64,000 nt of DNA from Balaenoptera acutorostrata (Eukaryota > Chordata > Mammalia > Artiodactyla > Balaenopteridae): the NCBI RefSeq assembly GCF_949987535.1, contig NC_080075.1:43133536-43197535 (forward strand), given 5' to 3'. Under the pieces are notes generated by a model. The model was not told the DNA's origin. It was given only the letters and a program-made list of their open reading frames with translations, and did not search any database. Of this stretch, positions 24,060 to 36,284 are shown piece after piece (the stretch's first letter is position 1; each line of letters opens with the position of its first letter). The position numbers and the translations under genes are program-made.

Positions 24060-24180
24060 TTTTTTTTTTAATATCTTTATTAGAGTATAATTGCTTTACA
24101 ATGGTGTGTCAGTTTCTGCTTTACAACAAAATGAATCAGTTATACATATACATATGTCCCCATATCTCTTCCCTCTTGCA
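24060..24180 (-). mobile_element. L1 3' end (severely 5'-truncated)
   Basis: Reverse complement of the L1 3' UTR: a T-run at 24061-24069, then TATCTTTATTAGAGTATAAT, TGCTTTACAATGGTGTGTCA and a TATACATATACATATGT segment ending at CTCTTGCA. It closely matches the 3' end of the full-length L1 near 56425-56540. About 120 bases are kept. Confidence 0.85.
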
Positions 24181-24785
24181 CTGACCTGTACTCTCCAAAA
24201 ATATCAAGGTATTTCATGATTTAGGTAATTGTATAATAGTTATGTAAAATGTTAATAGTTGAGGAATCTGGGTGAGGGGTGTATGAACTCTTTGTGCCAA
24301 TTTTATAACATTTTGAAGTCTGAAATTATTTCAAAATGAAAAAAAATGCAAGTAGTAGGCATTCAGTAAACCATGTTGTGACCAAGGGAATCTTCCTGAA
24401 TCTGGGCCAGCCATTTAGTTGAGGTTGGCAGTTTTGAATGCTGTGTTTATGAGTTCCTCTGCTGAAAGGTCTGGTAGCTCTGTAAGGATGTCATGCATTT
24501 GCAAGGATGTTCCTGGGCTGGTCTCTGTATGGTCCTCTCCCTAGGGTATGTCCTTCATCTCCATAGCTCCTTTGAGGAAGAAGTCTGAGACAAGTAGGAA
24601 GTTACTCTCTGACAGTTTTTAGAAATGAGGCTTCTCCTTTTAGGTCAGTGAGATTGCCCAGTTGACAGAAATCCACCCAGAGCTTTCTCTGTGGCTCAGC
24701 CATTAAATTTGTTCTGGAATCTACCATCATTCTTTCACTTGCTGGACCTTGCCTCTCGATCACTGGGAACAGGAGGAATAATGAT

Positions 24786-25475
24786 GGACTTATAAAAACT
24801 AAAAATAGAAATACCATATGATCCAGCAATCTCACTCCTGGGCATATATCCAGAGAAAACCATAATTCAAAAAGATACATGCACCTCAATATTCATTGCA
24901 GAACTATTTACAGTAGCCAAGACATGGAAGCAACCTAAGTGGCCATTGACAGATGAATGGATAAAGAAGATGTGGTACATATATACAATGGAATATTACT
25001 CCGACATAAAAAAGAATGAAATAATGCCATTTGCAGCAACATGGATGGACCTAGAGATTATCATACTAAGTGGAGTAAGTCAGACAGAGAAAGACAAATA
25101 TCATATGATATCACTTATGTGTGGAATCTAAAAAAATGATATAAATGAACTTATTTACAAAACAGAAACAGACTCACAGACTTAGAAAACAAACTTACAG
25201 TTACCAAAGGGGAAAGGTTGTGGGGAGGGATAAATTAGGAGTTTGAGATTAACATATACACAACTACTATATATAAAACAGATAATCAACAAAGACCTAT
25301 TGTATAGCACAGGGAACTCTACTCAGTATTCTGTAATAACCTAAATGGGAAAAGAATCTGAAAAGAATAGATATATGTATGTGTATAACTGAATCACTTT
25401 GCTCTACACCTGAAACTAACACAACATTGTAAATCCACTCTACTCCAAAATAAAATTAAAATTAAAAAAAAATAC
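24786..25475 (+). mobile_element. 5'-truncated L1 (ORF2 end plus 3' UTR)
   Basis: The segment begins in the C-terminal part of L1 ORF2 (CCATATGATCCAGCAATCTC, GGGCATATATCCAGAGAAAA). It continues through the stop into a 3' UTR with CCTATTGTATAGCACAGGGA and ends in an A-rich tail at about 25445-25472. The poly-A side gives the plus orientation. It represents an older subfamily than the copy at 56-63 kb. Confidence 0.85.
24946..25131 (+). pseudogene. L1 ORF2 C-terminal remnant
   Basis: About 60 residues read [20 protein letters not shown] and close with LMCGI before a stop. This matches the last part of L1 ORF2p and aligns by eye with the end of the copy at 56801-58270 ([20 protein letters not shown]). 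It lacks endonuclease, reverse transcriptase and the cysteine motif, so it codes for nothing functional. Confidence 0.8.
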
Positions 25476-28137
25476 AGAAAACAATCAAAAAGTGTTGTGT
25501 CCAAATCTGACATCCACATTATCAATACAGTATGTGCAGTAGAAGAAACATGAGGATATAGAGTTTTAGATAGAGACTCAGTTCCAGAAAACCAAACCAG
25601 AGAGAATATGATCTATAACATGCATGCATAAGATCTTGGAAAGCAAACATGTGTTCTTCACCACCCTTGTCAGGAAGACTGCCTGCATGTCAAACTGTAA
25701 AAGGACCAGTTCTCAGAAAGTAAGAGGAAAACATGATTTCACAAAGTAAACAAAACAAAGATGAGTCTTGTTATCAAGTAGTAAGTCCGACAGTGATGAG
25801 ATTCAAGAAGGGTTTGAATTAACTCGCAGGTGACAGATATAAAAGACAAGTAAGTGAAGCTATGAAGAGTAGAGTTGCCAGCAAGGAGCCTGGGCATTTC
25901 CTAAGCATCTTTGATGTCCTTGTTAGAATTGCATCCAAAACTCTGCAATTTGCTTGTTCTTAATTTTGCTCATTCACTCCTAGCCCCTTGAGCATGGACT
26001 GCTCTGTAAGAGTGAATCAGTGGTGATGTTCTCACAGGCATGTTGTGAGGTGAACAAATACAGTTTGTAATGTGCACTGCACATATGAAGTGCCGTACAA
26101 ACGCTAATGAATGGTAATGCCTGTCCACTCGTTAGCAGCCGGCACAACAGGCCAAGGATAACGGAAAAGAGGGACTGCCTTTTGAACACACAAAGTGCTG
26201 TCCTATTCATCTGGCCTCATGCATGCCACCATGGGAGGCTCCTGCTTAGCCCTCATTACTCACCCAAACAACTTCCTTTCCTTCCCCGTCTGGGTCTGCA
26301 AGCTGCGTTCTGAGCAAAGAAAGATTCCCTGAAACCTTTTGGCGCCATCAACAGCAACAGCAGCAACAAAAGTTTGGCTTGAAAAATATATGCAAGGAAT
26401 GAAAAAATGCAATGGAAATCTATGATTATGGATGTTTGAGAGGGAGAGAGGAAAAAAAGACCTGGGCTTTGTTTTGCATTTTGGTAAGAAATGATATATA
26501 GCTACATAGTAAAAACAGTTTTATTAAAAAGATCCTCTAGCCCTGAATGCCAAATACGAATTGTACCCTCTTATCATCCAGTCACTTTAGAATGAAAGTT
26601 AAAAATGCTGATACTGTGGAACCAGCCCTTGGTATTATATCTCATAGCTGATATATTTGTCTAATACTTTGGTTTTTGAAGGCCCATTACTCAGGACCAG
26701 TGCGCAGGGCTGTTCATTTTAATCCTTTCTGGTTAGTGAAAGCAGGAATGCTAGGAAGAGCTTATAGATAAGATTTCATTCCCTGCTTTTGTATGTAGGT
26801 AGGTGGTGGGGTATAAACCAGATAGTGAAACAAATGGAGTTCTCGTCATCCTGAGAAAAGGGTTTTGACCTCAGATATGTGGGCTTTTGTTTAGGGGAAC
26901 CCTACTAAAAAGTAGGGTTCTCTGTTGGTCAGAAGGAATCCTTTCTCTTGCAGAGTGGAACATTTTAACAGCCCAACAAGGGTTCAGGTAATATATATAA
27001 CTGAGAGTTCAGGGACTTTGATCCCTTTAGTTACGCAATAGAGCAGATGTAGGATTTTATCATGTTTATTCTGTCCTCTGAAAAGGCTCCTCTTTTTCTG
27101 TTAAAGCAATGTATCGAGGACCAGTCAGAAGGCTTGGGCCTCCTGTGCTGTCCTGTGCTGTGAAACATAGGGCAGTTATGGGGTTTTTACTCAATGGTTC
27201 CTTCTGGGCTCCATGAATAGCTCAAAAGGAGGGTGGCTAAGTGATCTACATTAAGCTGTTTAACAGGGCTAATACTTGTTTGGTTTACACAAAGCCATCC
27301 AGCAACTATATTGATGCTTGACAGTGTTACCATCGTTATTTATTTTGCTATAAGCTAGATTTATAGCATTTGTAATACTAAACATAAGAAACATTAATAG
27401 CTTTACTAATTATATCACTACTTTACAGATATAAATAGCGATAAAAATGCCAAGTAAAGTGAACTAGTAAAACATTTTTAAGAGAATTTTAAAATCGGTT
27501 GCTGATTGACGATGTCTTTGGTGAGCCTTGGGGTTTGAATGGAGAAGAGAGCCTTCTTTGTAGATTTAAGTCTTGCTTTCCTGCCTGTTCATAATGAACA
27601 GAAAGTAATTCTGCCTTAACCTGACCGTAATCAACTGAACCATGTATTGAAGGTGATGTCAGCAAAATAAATTTTGTTTTGGATCAGAGCAAAGTGAAAA
27701 TCCAAGTGTGGAGAAGGAGAGAGAGAGGAAGGGGGAGAGAGAAAGAGAGAGATGATCATACATGATGTGCGGGATTAAAGAGAACAGAGTAACTAACATC
27801 GTGCATCTTCCCGTTCTAGTATTGATCTTGCCCTGTGTTCTCCAGAAAACACCATCTTATAAATGAGGATATTGAGTGAAGAGAAAGAGTTAAATCCACT
27901 GCCTTTGCCACAATTGCTAATGGAAATCCATGGGCAGTTTAAGTGCTGGACAAATAAAAAACCAAACTGGGAATGGAGGACGTTGTGGATAAAGATGGGT
28001 AGGCAGCGTGTTTGGTCTGTGAGCTGAAGGAGTGGACAACAATCTTCAACGGGCTGCAAATTTTAGAATCCCTGAGGTCCTGTCTGTTGACCTACATAGC
28101 AATTCAGCTCCAAGAATTCCTACTCAGCCTAGAACAG
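25476..28137. other. Unassigned non-coding DNA
   Basis: No recognisable exon, RNA gene or well-defined repeat. A GA-rich tract lies at about 27708-27752. The part near 26030-26120 may be a degraded MIR end. Confidence 0.4.
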
Positions 28138-28318
28138 GGGCCACCTGCTTTTGTAAATAGTTTTTCTGGAACACAGCCACACCATTCATTTAAGTATAGT
28201 CTGTGGCTGCTTTTGTGTTACTACACGGAGTTGGGTGGTTGCAACAGAGGCCTTATGGCCCACGAAGCTGAAAATATTTATCATCTGACCATTTATTTAA
28301 AAAAAAGATTGCTCTAAA
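28138..28318 (-). mobile_element. hAT-Charlie (MER1-like) fragment
   Basis: Reverse complement of the family seen at 15.1 kb: GGAACACAGCCACACCATTC, GTCTGTGGCTGCTTTTGTGT, GGTTGCAACAGAGGCCTTAT and GAAAATATTTATCATCTGAC. One end is missing. Confidence 0.65.
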
Positions 28319-29050
28319 GTGTCCATTTTTCTAATTATTTTTCACTGGGATTCAACATATGTGCCTGTTTCAAAAATTTTCACTGCCTACCCCAGGGCTA
28401 TCTGAACATCAGAAGACTGAGATGGGGGTGGGGGGAGGGTGTGAAAAAGGAGGCCCTTCTGTTTGTGCAAAGCAAGAAATGTGACCCTTCAAGGAAGGGC
28501 CTTAGGTTGCATTAGATAATTCTGATTTTCAATGTCTAATCTTAAAGCTATAACTCAGGGATAAAAGAGTGTGAGTATTTTTATTTGTGGTTTGTGGTAG
28601 GTCTTATTACGTTTCTGTCTTCTTAGAGCTAGCCAAGAGGTTCATAGTAGAGAATAACTCACCTAAGCCAACTTGAATGAATTCTCCACCACCACCTCCC
28701 CAAAGAAAATTCCTAACATGGAAATTCATTCCAGCAGGAGAGGTCTCTATTTTTGAAATGTTTTGACCTGATTTACAGGCTAGATATAAATAAAAAGGAG
28801 GGAGCTGTGTACTCACTAAACTTACGATAAAATTTTTGAGAGCTCACACGTACTGGATGCAATCTAACGATATTTGCAAAGAGGACATTGTATTTCTGTT
28901 GCTTTCATTTTCCTCTTTACAATTCTTGGGTTTTCCATCACATCTGATCTCATTGTTACCTCTGTAGAATTCTATACTCTGTAAAGTCTAGCTGAAATTT
29001 TACCACTTTCATGACTATTTCTCAACCAACTCAGCTGAGGATAGTGGAAA
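28319..29050. other. Unassigned non-coding DNA
   Basis: No recognisable gene or repeat. Confidence 0.4.
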
Positions 29051-29054
29051 ACTC

Positions 29055-29270
29055 ACAGGCTTTGTGATCCTATGGATACACCTGAGTCCACATCCTGGCT
29101 TATCCATGGCTGGGGGGCCATGAACAATTTACTCATCTCCTCTGAGTTTCTAGTTCCTCATTTGTAAACGGATAACAAACTGAAGTCTCAGAGTCCTTAT
29201 GAAGATCAAATGGGATGGTACATGTAAAGGGCTTGGCTTTTAATGAATGATATTCGAATAAGTATTACTT
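29055..29270 (+). mobile_element. MIR SINE fragment
   Basis: MIR-like order: GGCTTTGTGATCCTATGGAT, CCACATCCTGGCTTATCCAT, CAATTTACTCATCTCCTCTG, then GAAGATCAAATGGGATGGTA and AAAGGGCTTGGC. Confidence 0.6.
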
Positions 29271-29914
29271 TTTTAGGTGTAAGGCTTCTGTTTTAAATGA
29301 CAGCAATTGCCTGCAACAATTAAGTGACACTTTCTGTATACTGTCCTACATTTTTAGTTTATCTTTTCATTTACCTGTTTCTCCTACCTAATTAAATTCT
29401 GGGCTTTTAAGAGTATGCATCCCATTTGTGTATTTGTTCAAGTGTATCGCAAATAATAGGTACTTAATAAGTATCTGGATTGATTTTGGGTCTTTGATAT
29501 GTTGGGTAAATGTAGAGGGAAACCCAAGCAGAGACTATGTGTATTTTGCAAGATCACTATATTGTCCGAGAGACTGCACTGGGTACAGATGAGGGAGTGG
29601 AGAGCTAGTCTTGCCAAGGTGTGATGAAATAGCCAGGTGTCTACATTTGCAAAATGGGAGAGATGTACTGAGTAGAGACAGTTTTGAAATGTATGGTCCT
29701 ACTGACGAGGGCCTGTATCTCTGGTCTTTTCTCTGTCCACAGCCCCATGAAAATACTGCTTTCCCACACAACACTGAGATTAGACTATCAGTGAAGATAG
29801 CTTACTTAACAAATTAATTATTCCTTCAGTGGGGAAGATAGCACTAAAATTAATTTTTAAAATCTATCATCTTTAGATTCCCATTCTCATCTGAGAATGT
29901 ATCAATATTGCAGT

Positions 29915-30735
29915 AAACATCTTTTGAGATATAATTTACATATAATAAAATTCACTTTTTTTAGGTATATAATTCTATGAATTTTGACAAACTTATGCAA
30001 TGTATAACCTTCACTACAATTAAGATAGAGAATATTTCCATACTGTTCCAAATTTTCTCTTTGTAGCCAATTTCTCTCTTCCCATCCGTGTCTCTGGAAG
30101 TCTCTGATATTATTATTGGCCCTATAATTTTGCCCTTTTGAGAATGAATCACACAGTATGTGTCATTTTGAGTCTGACCCCTTTCACTTGGCAAAATACT
30201 TTTGAATTTCCTCTATATTATTTCCTGTAGTAGTAATCATTCATTTTTGTTGTTGGGAATTTCATCATGTGCATAGTGATTTATTTATCCATTCACCATT
30301 TCATGGACATTTGGGTAGTTTCCAGCTTTTAATAAATATAAATGAAAGTGCTCTAAATATGTGTGCATAGGTTTATGTGCGTTCATATATGAAGACACGG
30401 GTGTGGAATTCTCTTGGGTGAGGGATCGCTGGGTCATAATGTAAGTGTATGTTTAATTTCTAAGAAACTATCAATTATATTCCAGACTGGTCTTACCATT
30501 TTGCATTCCTATCAGAAATATATGAAAGTTCCAGTGGCTCCACATCTTTGTTAGCATTTTGAAATGTCAATTTTGTTTAAAAATTGAGCAATTATAGTAG
30601 GTGTGTAGCAGTGTCTCATAGTTTTAATTTGCATTTCCCTAATGGCTAATAATGTTGAGCAACTTTTCATGTGTTTCATTTCTATCCATATATCTTCTTT
30701 GGTGGAGTGTCTTTTCAAATGTTTTGCCTTTTTTG
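29915..30735 (-). mobile_element. Old L1 (3' part, minus strand)
   Basis: The plus strand shows reversed L1 3' sequence: GAGATATAATTTACATATAA at the 3'-UTR side, TTATCCATTCACCATTTCAT, TTTGCATTTCCCTAATGGCT and CTTCTTTGGTGGAGTGTCTT. It is an old L1M-type copy, 5'-truncated and decayed. Confidence 0.75.
30551..30735 (-). pseudogene. L1 ORF2 remnant
   Basis: The minus-strand reading contains RHSTKEDIWIEMKHMKSCST and a following IREMQIKT segment. These correspond to the ORF2p C-terminal region seen intact in the 56-58 kb copy ([28 protein letters not shown]). No catalytic domain is present. Confidence 0.7.
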
Positions 30736-30964
30736 TTTTCTTGGAAGGAGAGTGTTGTTTGTATCTGCAATAGGTATTTTTAATTGTACCATATTTTTGT
30801 TGGTCAAAACACACCATTTCATAACATAAAACCACAGTGAATCAGTCAACCTCCCATCCCCTTGGAATATTCCTTTCAGTACTTCATATATGTAAACTTT
30901 ATTCAAAGCAAATTACCTACATGTCCAGAGTGAGTAAATTACCACTAAGATTTTCTTTTAGCTT

Positions 30965-31480
30965 CCTGGTGAGATGCCCTACATGACCTAGCCCTTCATC
31001 TGTTGTCTCAGCTCATCTCCCTCTTCAGCTCCATGCTTACTCCTCCTCATCCTTGCCCCCTTCTTGCAGATGAGGGCATATGCCAAACATACTCTTGCCT
31101 CAGGGCTCATTGACCTAGGACTCATTTTACCTGGTGAACTCTTTCCCCACAAAGTTGCATGGCTTTTGCAGGGCTCTCTCCTTCACTTCCTTCAGGTCTC
31201 TAAACAAATCTCACCTTATTGGGTAGGCCTTCCCTGACCAGCCTAAGTAAAATACATCTACTTCCTCCACATCATCCACTTTATATTACTTTGCAGCATT
31301 TATCACTACCTCGTATGCTATATTTTATTCACTTATTTGTTTACTATCTCCTCCCACTGAAATGTAAGTTCCATGAAAGTAGAAACATGACCTGTTTTGT
31401 TTCTCTGCTAGATTCGACAGCCTGGAAAACTACCAAGTATATAGCAGACATTCAATAAATTGTGGGTGGAATGAATAAAT
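30965..31480 (+). mobile_element. LINE L2 3' fragment
   Basis: Recognisable L2 3' order: AGGCCTTCCCTGACCAGCCT, CATTTATCACTACCTCGTAT, AATGTAAGTTCCATGAAAGT, and the terminal ATTCAATAAATTGTGGGTGG with ATGAATAAA. Confidence 0.75.
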
Positions 31481-33540
31481 CTTAAGGAGAAAGGTGAGAA
31501 AAATGCTAATTAGCTTGAGCTTTTAGACAAGCCTGCATATCCTTCCAGATCTGGTCTGCTCCCAGTACTTAAAAGTTTATTAAGCTATTTTACATTTGAC
31601 CCAGGTGAGCTCCTAAACCGAGCTTCCTTGGCCTAAACCTGTGTAGTAACATTTCCAAATAGGTGCAACGGTCCTTTACAAAGCAGCCCCAAGATGGCAG
31701 CAAACAGAGGTGGCAGTGGCTGCCTTTATTTGAGGCTCACTGCCTGATTTCTTTTGCCTCTGGCTGGTTTATTGATACCAAAAAGTAAAAGCAGGCTCCA
31801 AGAATCTGAGGATTCCCTCTCGGGTACACTTTGTGAATGGGTTCAGACTCTTCTTTCTGGGACTGCTCCAGGCTTATATTTTCTTGCCCTTGCTTTCTCC
31901 TGTTGCACACACATTTAACTGCTTGCTTTTCCCTAGGGCTCCTCTGAGTAGACTGGAGAAGCCATGAGGAAGGATGGTTTTCCATCATGCAGTGGGTGGG
32001 CTGTCCTTGAGTTACAGGTCTCCAGCGTTAGGACCTTTAAGAAGTGCCTCTTCTTTTTGGGGATTTAGATCATAGTGGAGTCAAGGGTAGCTTCTCCATA
32101 CTTCTCTGTGTTTCTCAGTGTTCCTGCCCATAAATTGTTTTCCATACCTGGTTCAAATCTAGAGACCTTCCTGAATGTGGAATTGGCAGAACCCACTCTG
32201 GATTGGGACTAATTGGGGAGAATAGAAAAATTCCTAGGAAAAATAAGCAGCTATAACCAACCCATCAAATGAACAAAAAAATCCACAAAACTGCTTTTGA
32301 AATGGAGAATATTTTATAATTACCAAAAAATAGGGAAACAATGGTTTCTAGAAATGTAATGTTTCTCTTTTTTATTTGATATAGATATTCAGATTTTCCA
32401 ATACATTTTCAACTCAAAAATTATTGGAAGAAAATGATAATCTAACCTCCATTAATAAAACACAAAACAGTATTTGGGCCTTTTTATTGTCAAGACTTCA
32501 CAAATAGGAGAGGGTGTTTTAAAGAGCACGGGGACACCGTCTGTAGCATCTACCTTGGGCTGAGTTCCTGTATAAAGTGTAGCCTTGCAGATTCTGGTTT
32601 TCAGAAATCTTTTAAGCTGAGCATGTTTCAGAACTGATCTTTGCCTCCTCAGTGATCTTAAGCAAAATTACGAAAATCTTCCCAAATCCTGATTTTATAA
32701 CACAAGAAATACTGACAGTGATGCTTCAGGAGGTTAATGATGGTCTAATTATCTTGCACCAATAAGGAAAAAGAGTCAGCCTTTTGGCAAGATTGTGTCA
32801 GAACTAGTCAGATAATATAGATATTTCTACCTCCACACATTTTCTAAAGGGGGATGTTGGCGCTTTAATTGAATGTTATATGAATACATTTCAAATAGAT
32901 CCAAACACAGGGCAAACTGTGTTTCAGAACTGCTGTTCCTACATTTAAAATGTATTTGAAATGTAATTTAAAAAAAGATAATGGGAAAGAAAAACTAAAA
33001 TAACTTGAAACAAGCAGAATATAGTACCTCATCATTACACTAATATATCAAACAATGTGGTCTTAGCTTAATTATCCCCTTTGAGAGTTGAGAAAACTAA
33101 GCACAACCTTCAATTTACAGCTGTTTGGTGCCGGGAACCTGAATTATTATTGAAGGAGAAGGGGGGAAAAAGTTTATTTATTGTGACCTCCACTCAGTTT
33201 TTATTCATCGTGGAAAATCTGTATATTCACAAATGAGGGCTATTCATCCTTAGACCACAGCATTCTTCAGCTGTCCAGGCCTACATCAACTGCACATCTC
33301 CAGCTTTTGTGTTCATCTCGAAGGCTCTTCATCCAGATTGTTCATCATCCTGATGGTCGAGCTTTATCTTGCTTTTGTGCAGCTGCATTCCGCTTATCCA
33401 AAGTGCTGAGGGAGACAGGGAGAGGGAGAGAGAAAAGAGCGAGCGAGAGAGCAGGAGAGAGTGACTAGGAGAGAGTGGGAGAATAGAAAGGAGAAAAAGC
33501 AATGGCCGGTGCACATATGAGGATAATTTGTAGTTTCTCA
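31481..33540. other. Repeat-poor non-coding DNA
   Basis: No recognisable exon or transposon. It holds an inverted-repeat structure at 32885-32965 and a purine-rich patch at about 33409-33510. Confidence 0.4.
32885..32965. repeat. Nested inverted repeats (possible hairpin)
   Basis: Outer arms TACATTTCAAATA (32885-32897) and TATTTGAAATGTA (32953-32965) are exact reverse complements. Inside are AAACACAG (32903-32910) and CTGTGTTT (32917-32924) around a 6-base loop. The unpaired spacers are unequal (5 and 28 bases), unlike a microRNA precursor. Confidence 0.8.
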
Positions 33541-33810
33541 ATAATAATATAAAAAAAAGGAGGACAGGCTAATTACTGGCTTAACTAGGGCAGCCTGTGG
33601 ATCTTCATGTCAAAAGGACTGCCGTAATTATTTGCCATCAAAGCACATTCATATTGTGGCACAAAAGAAGGGCCTTTTGCAAATGGATCTTGCTAATCAA
33701 CAGGGCTGAGAGGAGCATTATGTGTCTCCCTGGTTGCAGGCACATTAACACAGTGACATGGGGCATAACTCGGGGCCTGAGGAACAAAACACCAGAATGA
33801 TAATTATCCC
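33541..33810. promoter_or_regulatory. Candidate conserved non-coding element (unproven)
   Basis: Repeat-free sequence with homeodomain-like sites (GGCTAATTACTGG, CCGTAATTATTTG, GATAATTATCC), ATCAAAGC (TCF/SOX-like) and TTGCTAATCAACAGG. No ORF with recognisable homology. The call rests only on motif density and lack of repeats. Confidence 0.2.
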
Positions 33811-35018
33811 CCTCCCCTCCCCAGCCTCCCTTGCCTTTCCCTTTGTGTTGGACAAGGAAGCAGAACATGACCTATTGGAGGGCCCAAGGCAGGCTATTAG
33901 TGACCCCTGAGCCCTGACAAGGTGCCTCTGTTCTTTTAAAAGCCTGCCTCTCGATGTCAGGAGGGTCACGTGGACCTGCTCAAAGTGGTCCAGCAAACGC
34001 TTCACCCTTAAAGACACCTGGAAGGTCATGACCAGTTTAATGCTGAGGAAGACGGCAGAGACAAGGCTCTGTTGAATCATGGTACTGAAGTTTCCCTCTT
34101 GCTCTCTTTTCTTCTTCTTTGTCCACACTTGCTCATGTATTTAAGCCCTCAAAACTCAATTCAGGGGGAAAAGTTCACTTTTTCTGTTAGTACACGAAGA
34201 GAGTCTTAGTGGGGAGAAAGGGTGGAGGCAAATTCAGCCCCATGGATTAACCCTTCTTCTGGCAGATGTAAACACACTGATTTCCCACAGGCTGGGGTCA
34301 CCGCGGGGAGCAGGGGCCTGCCTTTCTCGCTTCTTGCTGGCAGGTGGTGAGAGGCTCATCAGCAATGGAAAGTCACCTGTGAGCCAGGCTTGCCGGACAC
34401 TGGCAATCACTGGAGCTGCAAATCATCTCTGAAGGCTCCAGGCTTGTTCTCGTTTCACACAGAGCAGTTGATATTAAGGAAGAGGGCCAGGAATCAGCTT
34501 GGAAAATGTACCTGAGACCATTAAGATTCCCTTTCCTTCCTCTTCCCTTCCCCTCTTGTGACTTTTCTGTGAGCGAGGGCTCTTCCGAAACAGAGGGGGG
34601 CATCCCAGAACCCAGCCCATGGGGGCAGGTATTCTATTTTACCCATGCTAGAAGCAAACTGGATCCCTGTTAAGTTTTATTTTACCAGCAGAGAAATTAA
34701 GGTTGACAATTTGCATTGCAAAACGATTCTTGCTTCACAAATGTGGGCTTTCCTGAGTATTTAAATATTTAATTATTTGAAAGGTTGGAGGTTGATGAAC
34801 TTCAAGGTAAAATGTTATGAGCCATTTCTAATGGAGGCTCTACTAGGAATGACTTAGAAACAATGAAAGATGTGTATCTGTGGGGAAATAGGATTAAGGG
34901 TTTTTAGGATTTGATTTAACTGTTCAAAAGTGTGCCCTCTATCTGAAGCAGATTTTTAGGGAAGTAACACATTTGTATCAATAGATTGTAAATCTCCCAA
35001 TAATCAATCAATCAATTT
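33811..35018. other. Repeat-poor non-coding DNA
   Basis: No recognisable exon. A 127-residue open frame on the minus strand (33745-34128) has no domain that I recognise. No RNA gene seen. Confidence 0.4.
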
Positions 35019-35115
35019 CTCTCTCTTCTTGCCTCCCCCCTCCCTCCCTCCCTCTTTTCCTTCTTTCCACCCTTCTGCTTCTTTCCCCCTGCTCCCCTCT
35101 CTCTCTTTCTCTCCA
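35019..35115. repeat. CT-rich (polypyrimidine) tract
   Basis: Mostly C and T, including CCCTCCCTCCCTCCCTC, interrupted by a few A and G. Confidence 0.85.
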
Positions 35116-35439
35116 GATAATCTTGGCGTAAAGGGAACGGGGTAGTGACATACTAATTATAGACCTAAATTTTCCGAACTGTTAAGAGTGGTAAAGCAAA
35201 AAAAAAAAAAAGTTGAAACCACACTATTCCTTACTTTATTTCTAACCTGGACTCTCTCTGGAACCTTAAACTCTTATATCCAACTGTTGACAAGACCTCT
35301 TGCATATCTAGTAGACATCTCTTATTCAGAATATCCAGAATGGAACTCTTGATCTCACATTCCTCCCCAACCCCCCAAAAAATCGCTCTACTCACAGTTT
35401 TCCTAATATCAGTAGATGGCAAGTACAACCTTCCAAGGC

Positions 35440-36155
35440 TTAAGTCGGAAACCTGGTAATTATTCTTGTCTCCTTTCTTTCTCTTACTACATCCAGTCTG
35501 TCAGAAAACACTGTTGGCTCTACGTACAAATGCATTAACAACATGGTCACCTCCACTGATACCTTGGTCTGAGCCACTATCACCTCTTGCCTCTACTATT
35601 TCAGTAGCACCCTAACAGGTCTCCTGCGCCCTTTCCTACACTCCTAACTTGGCAGCCAGAGTGGTTCTCCTAAACATGTCGAAAGTTTGTGAAAAATGCC
35701 CATAAGGCTCTGACTTTATCTCCTACTTTTCCTTCCCTTGATCATTCTGCTCCAACCACAGTGCCCTCTGATTTCTCCATCATCACATAGCAAGAGTGTA
35801 CCCATCTGAGCTCACTCAACTCCCTGACCTCCAAGTCAGTTTTCAGAACTTACTTTCTCAGTGAAGTCTACCCTAAGCACCCTGTTTAAGCCTGCAACTG
35901 CCCACTACCCGCCTGGATCCCTCATGCCCCTGATGCATTTTTTTTCAAACTTGAACATATCATGTAATTTATGTTTTATTTATTTAGTTATTCTTTTTGC
36001 TGTTAATTTTTGTCTCATGAGCTTTAAGAGGGTAAAGACCTGTGGTTTGTTTTGTTTTTTTGCACTGATGTATCCCTGAGTACCTACAATAGTGTCTGGA
36101 ATAGTAAATGCTCAATAAATATTTGTGTCATGAATATTGAATAAATGAATTGTAA
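35440..36155 (+). mobile_element. LINE L2 3' fragment
   Basis: L2 3' order: CAGCCAGAGTGGTTCTCCTA, then GCTCTGACTTTATCTCCTAC, then CTCACTCAACTCCCTGACCT. It ends GAGTACCTACAATAGTGTCT with GCTCAATAAATATTTGTG. A short A-run follows at 36199-36213. Confidence 0.7.
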
Positions 36156-36284
36156 AGTTTAAGAAAATGGAGACCTAGAGTAATGATTAAAGGAAAACAA
36201 AAAAAAAAAAAAACACCAGAAATGTTCAGAAGGAAGAGCAGATCTTGCCATGATAAAACAGATCTAGAATGAGAATGCAGGTCA

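Noticed and set aside
33745..34128. 127-codon open frame on the minus strand in a repeat-poor stretch
   Set aside because: No domain, signal or splice context is recognised. The length is within what chance allows in DNA of this size.
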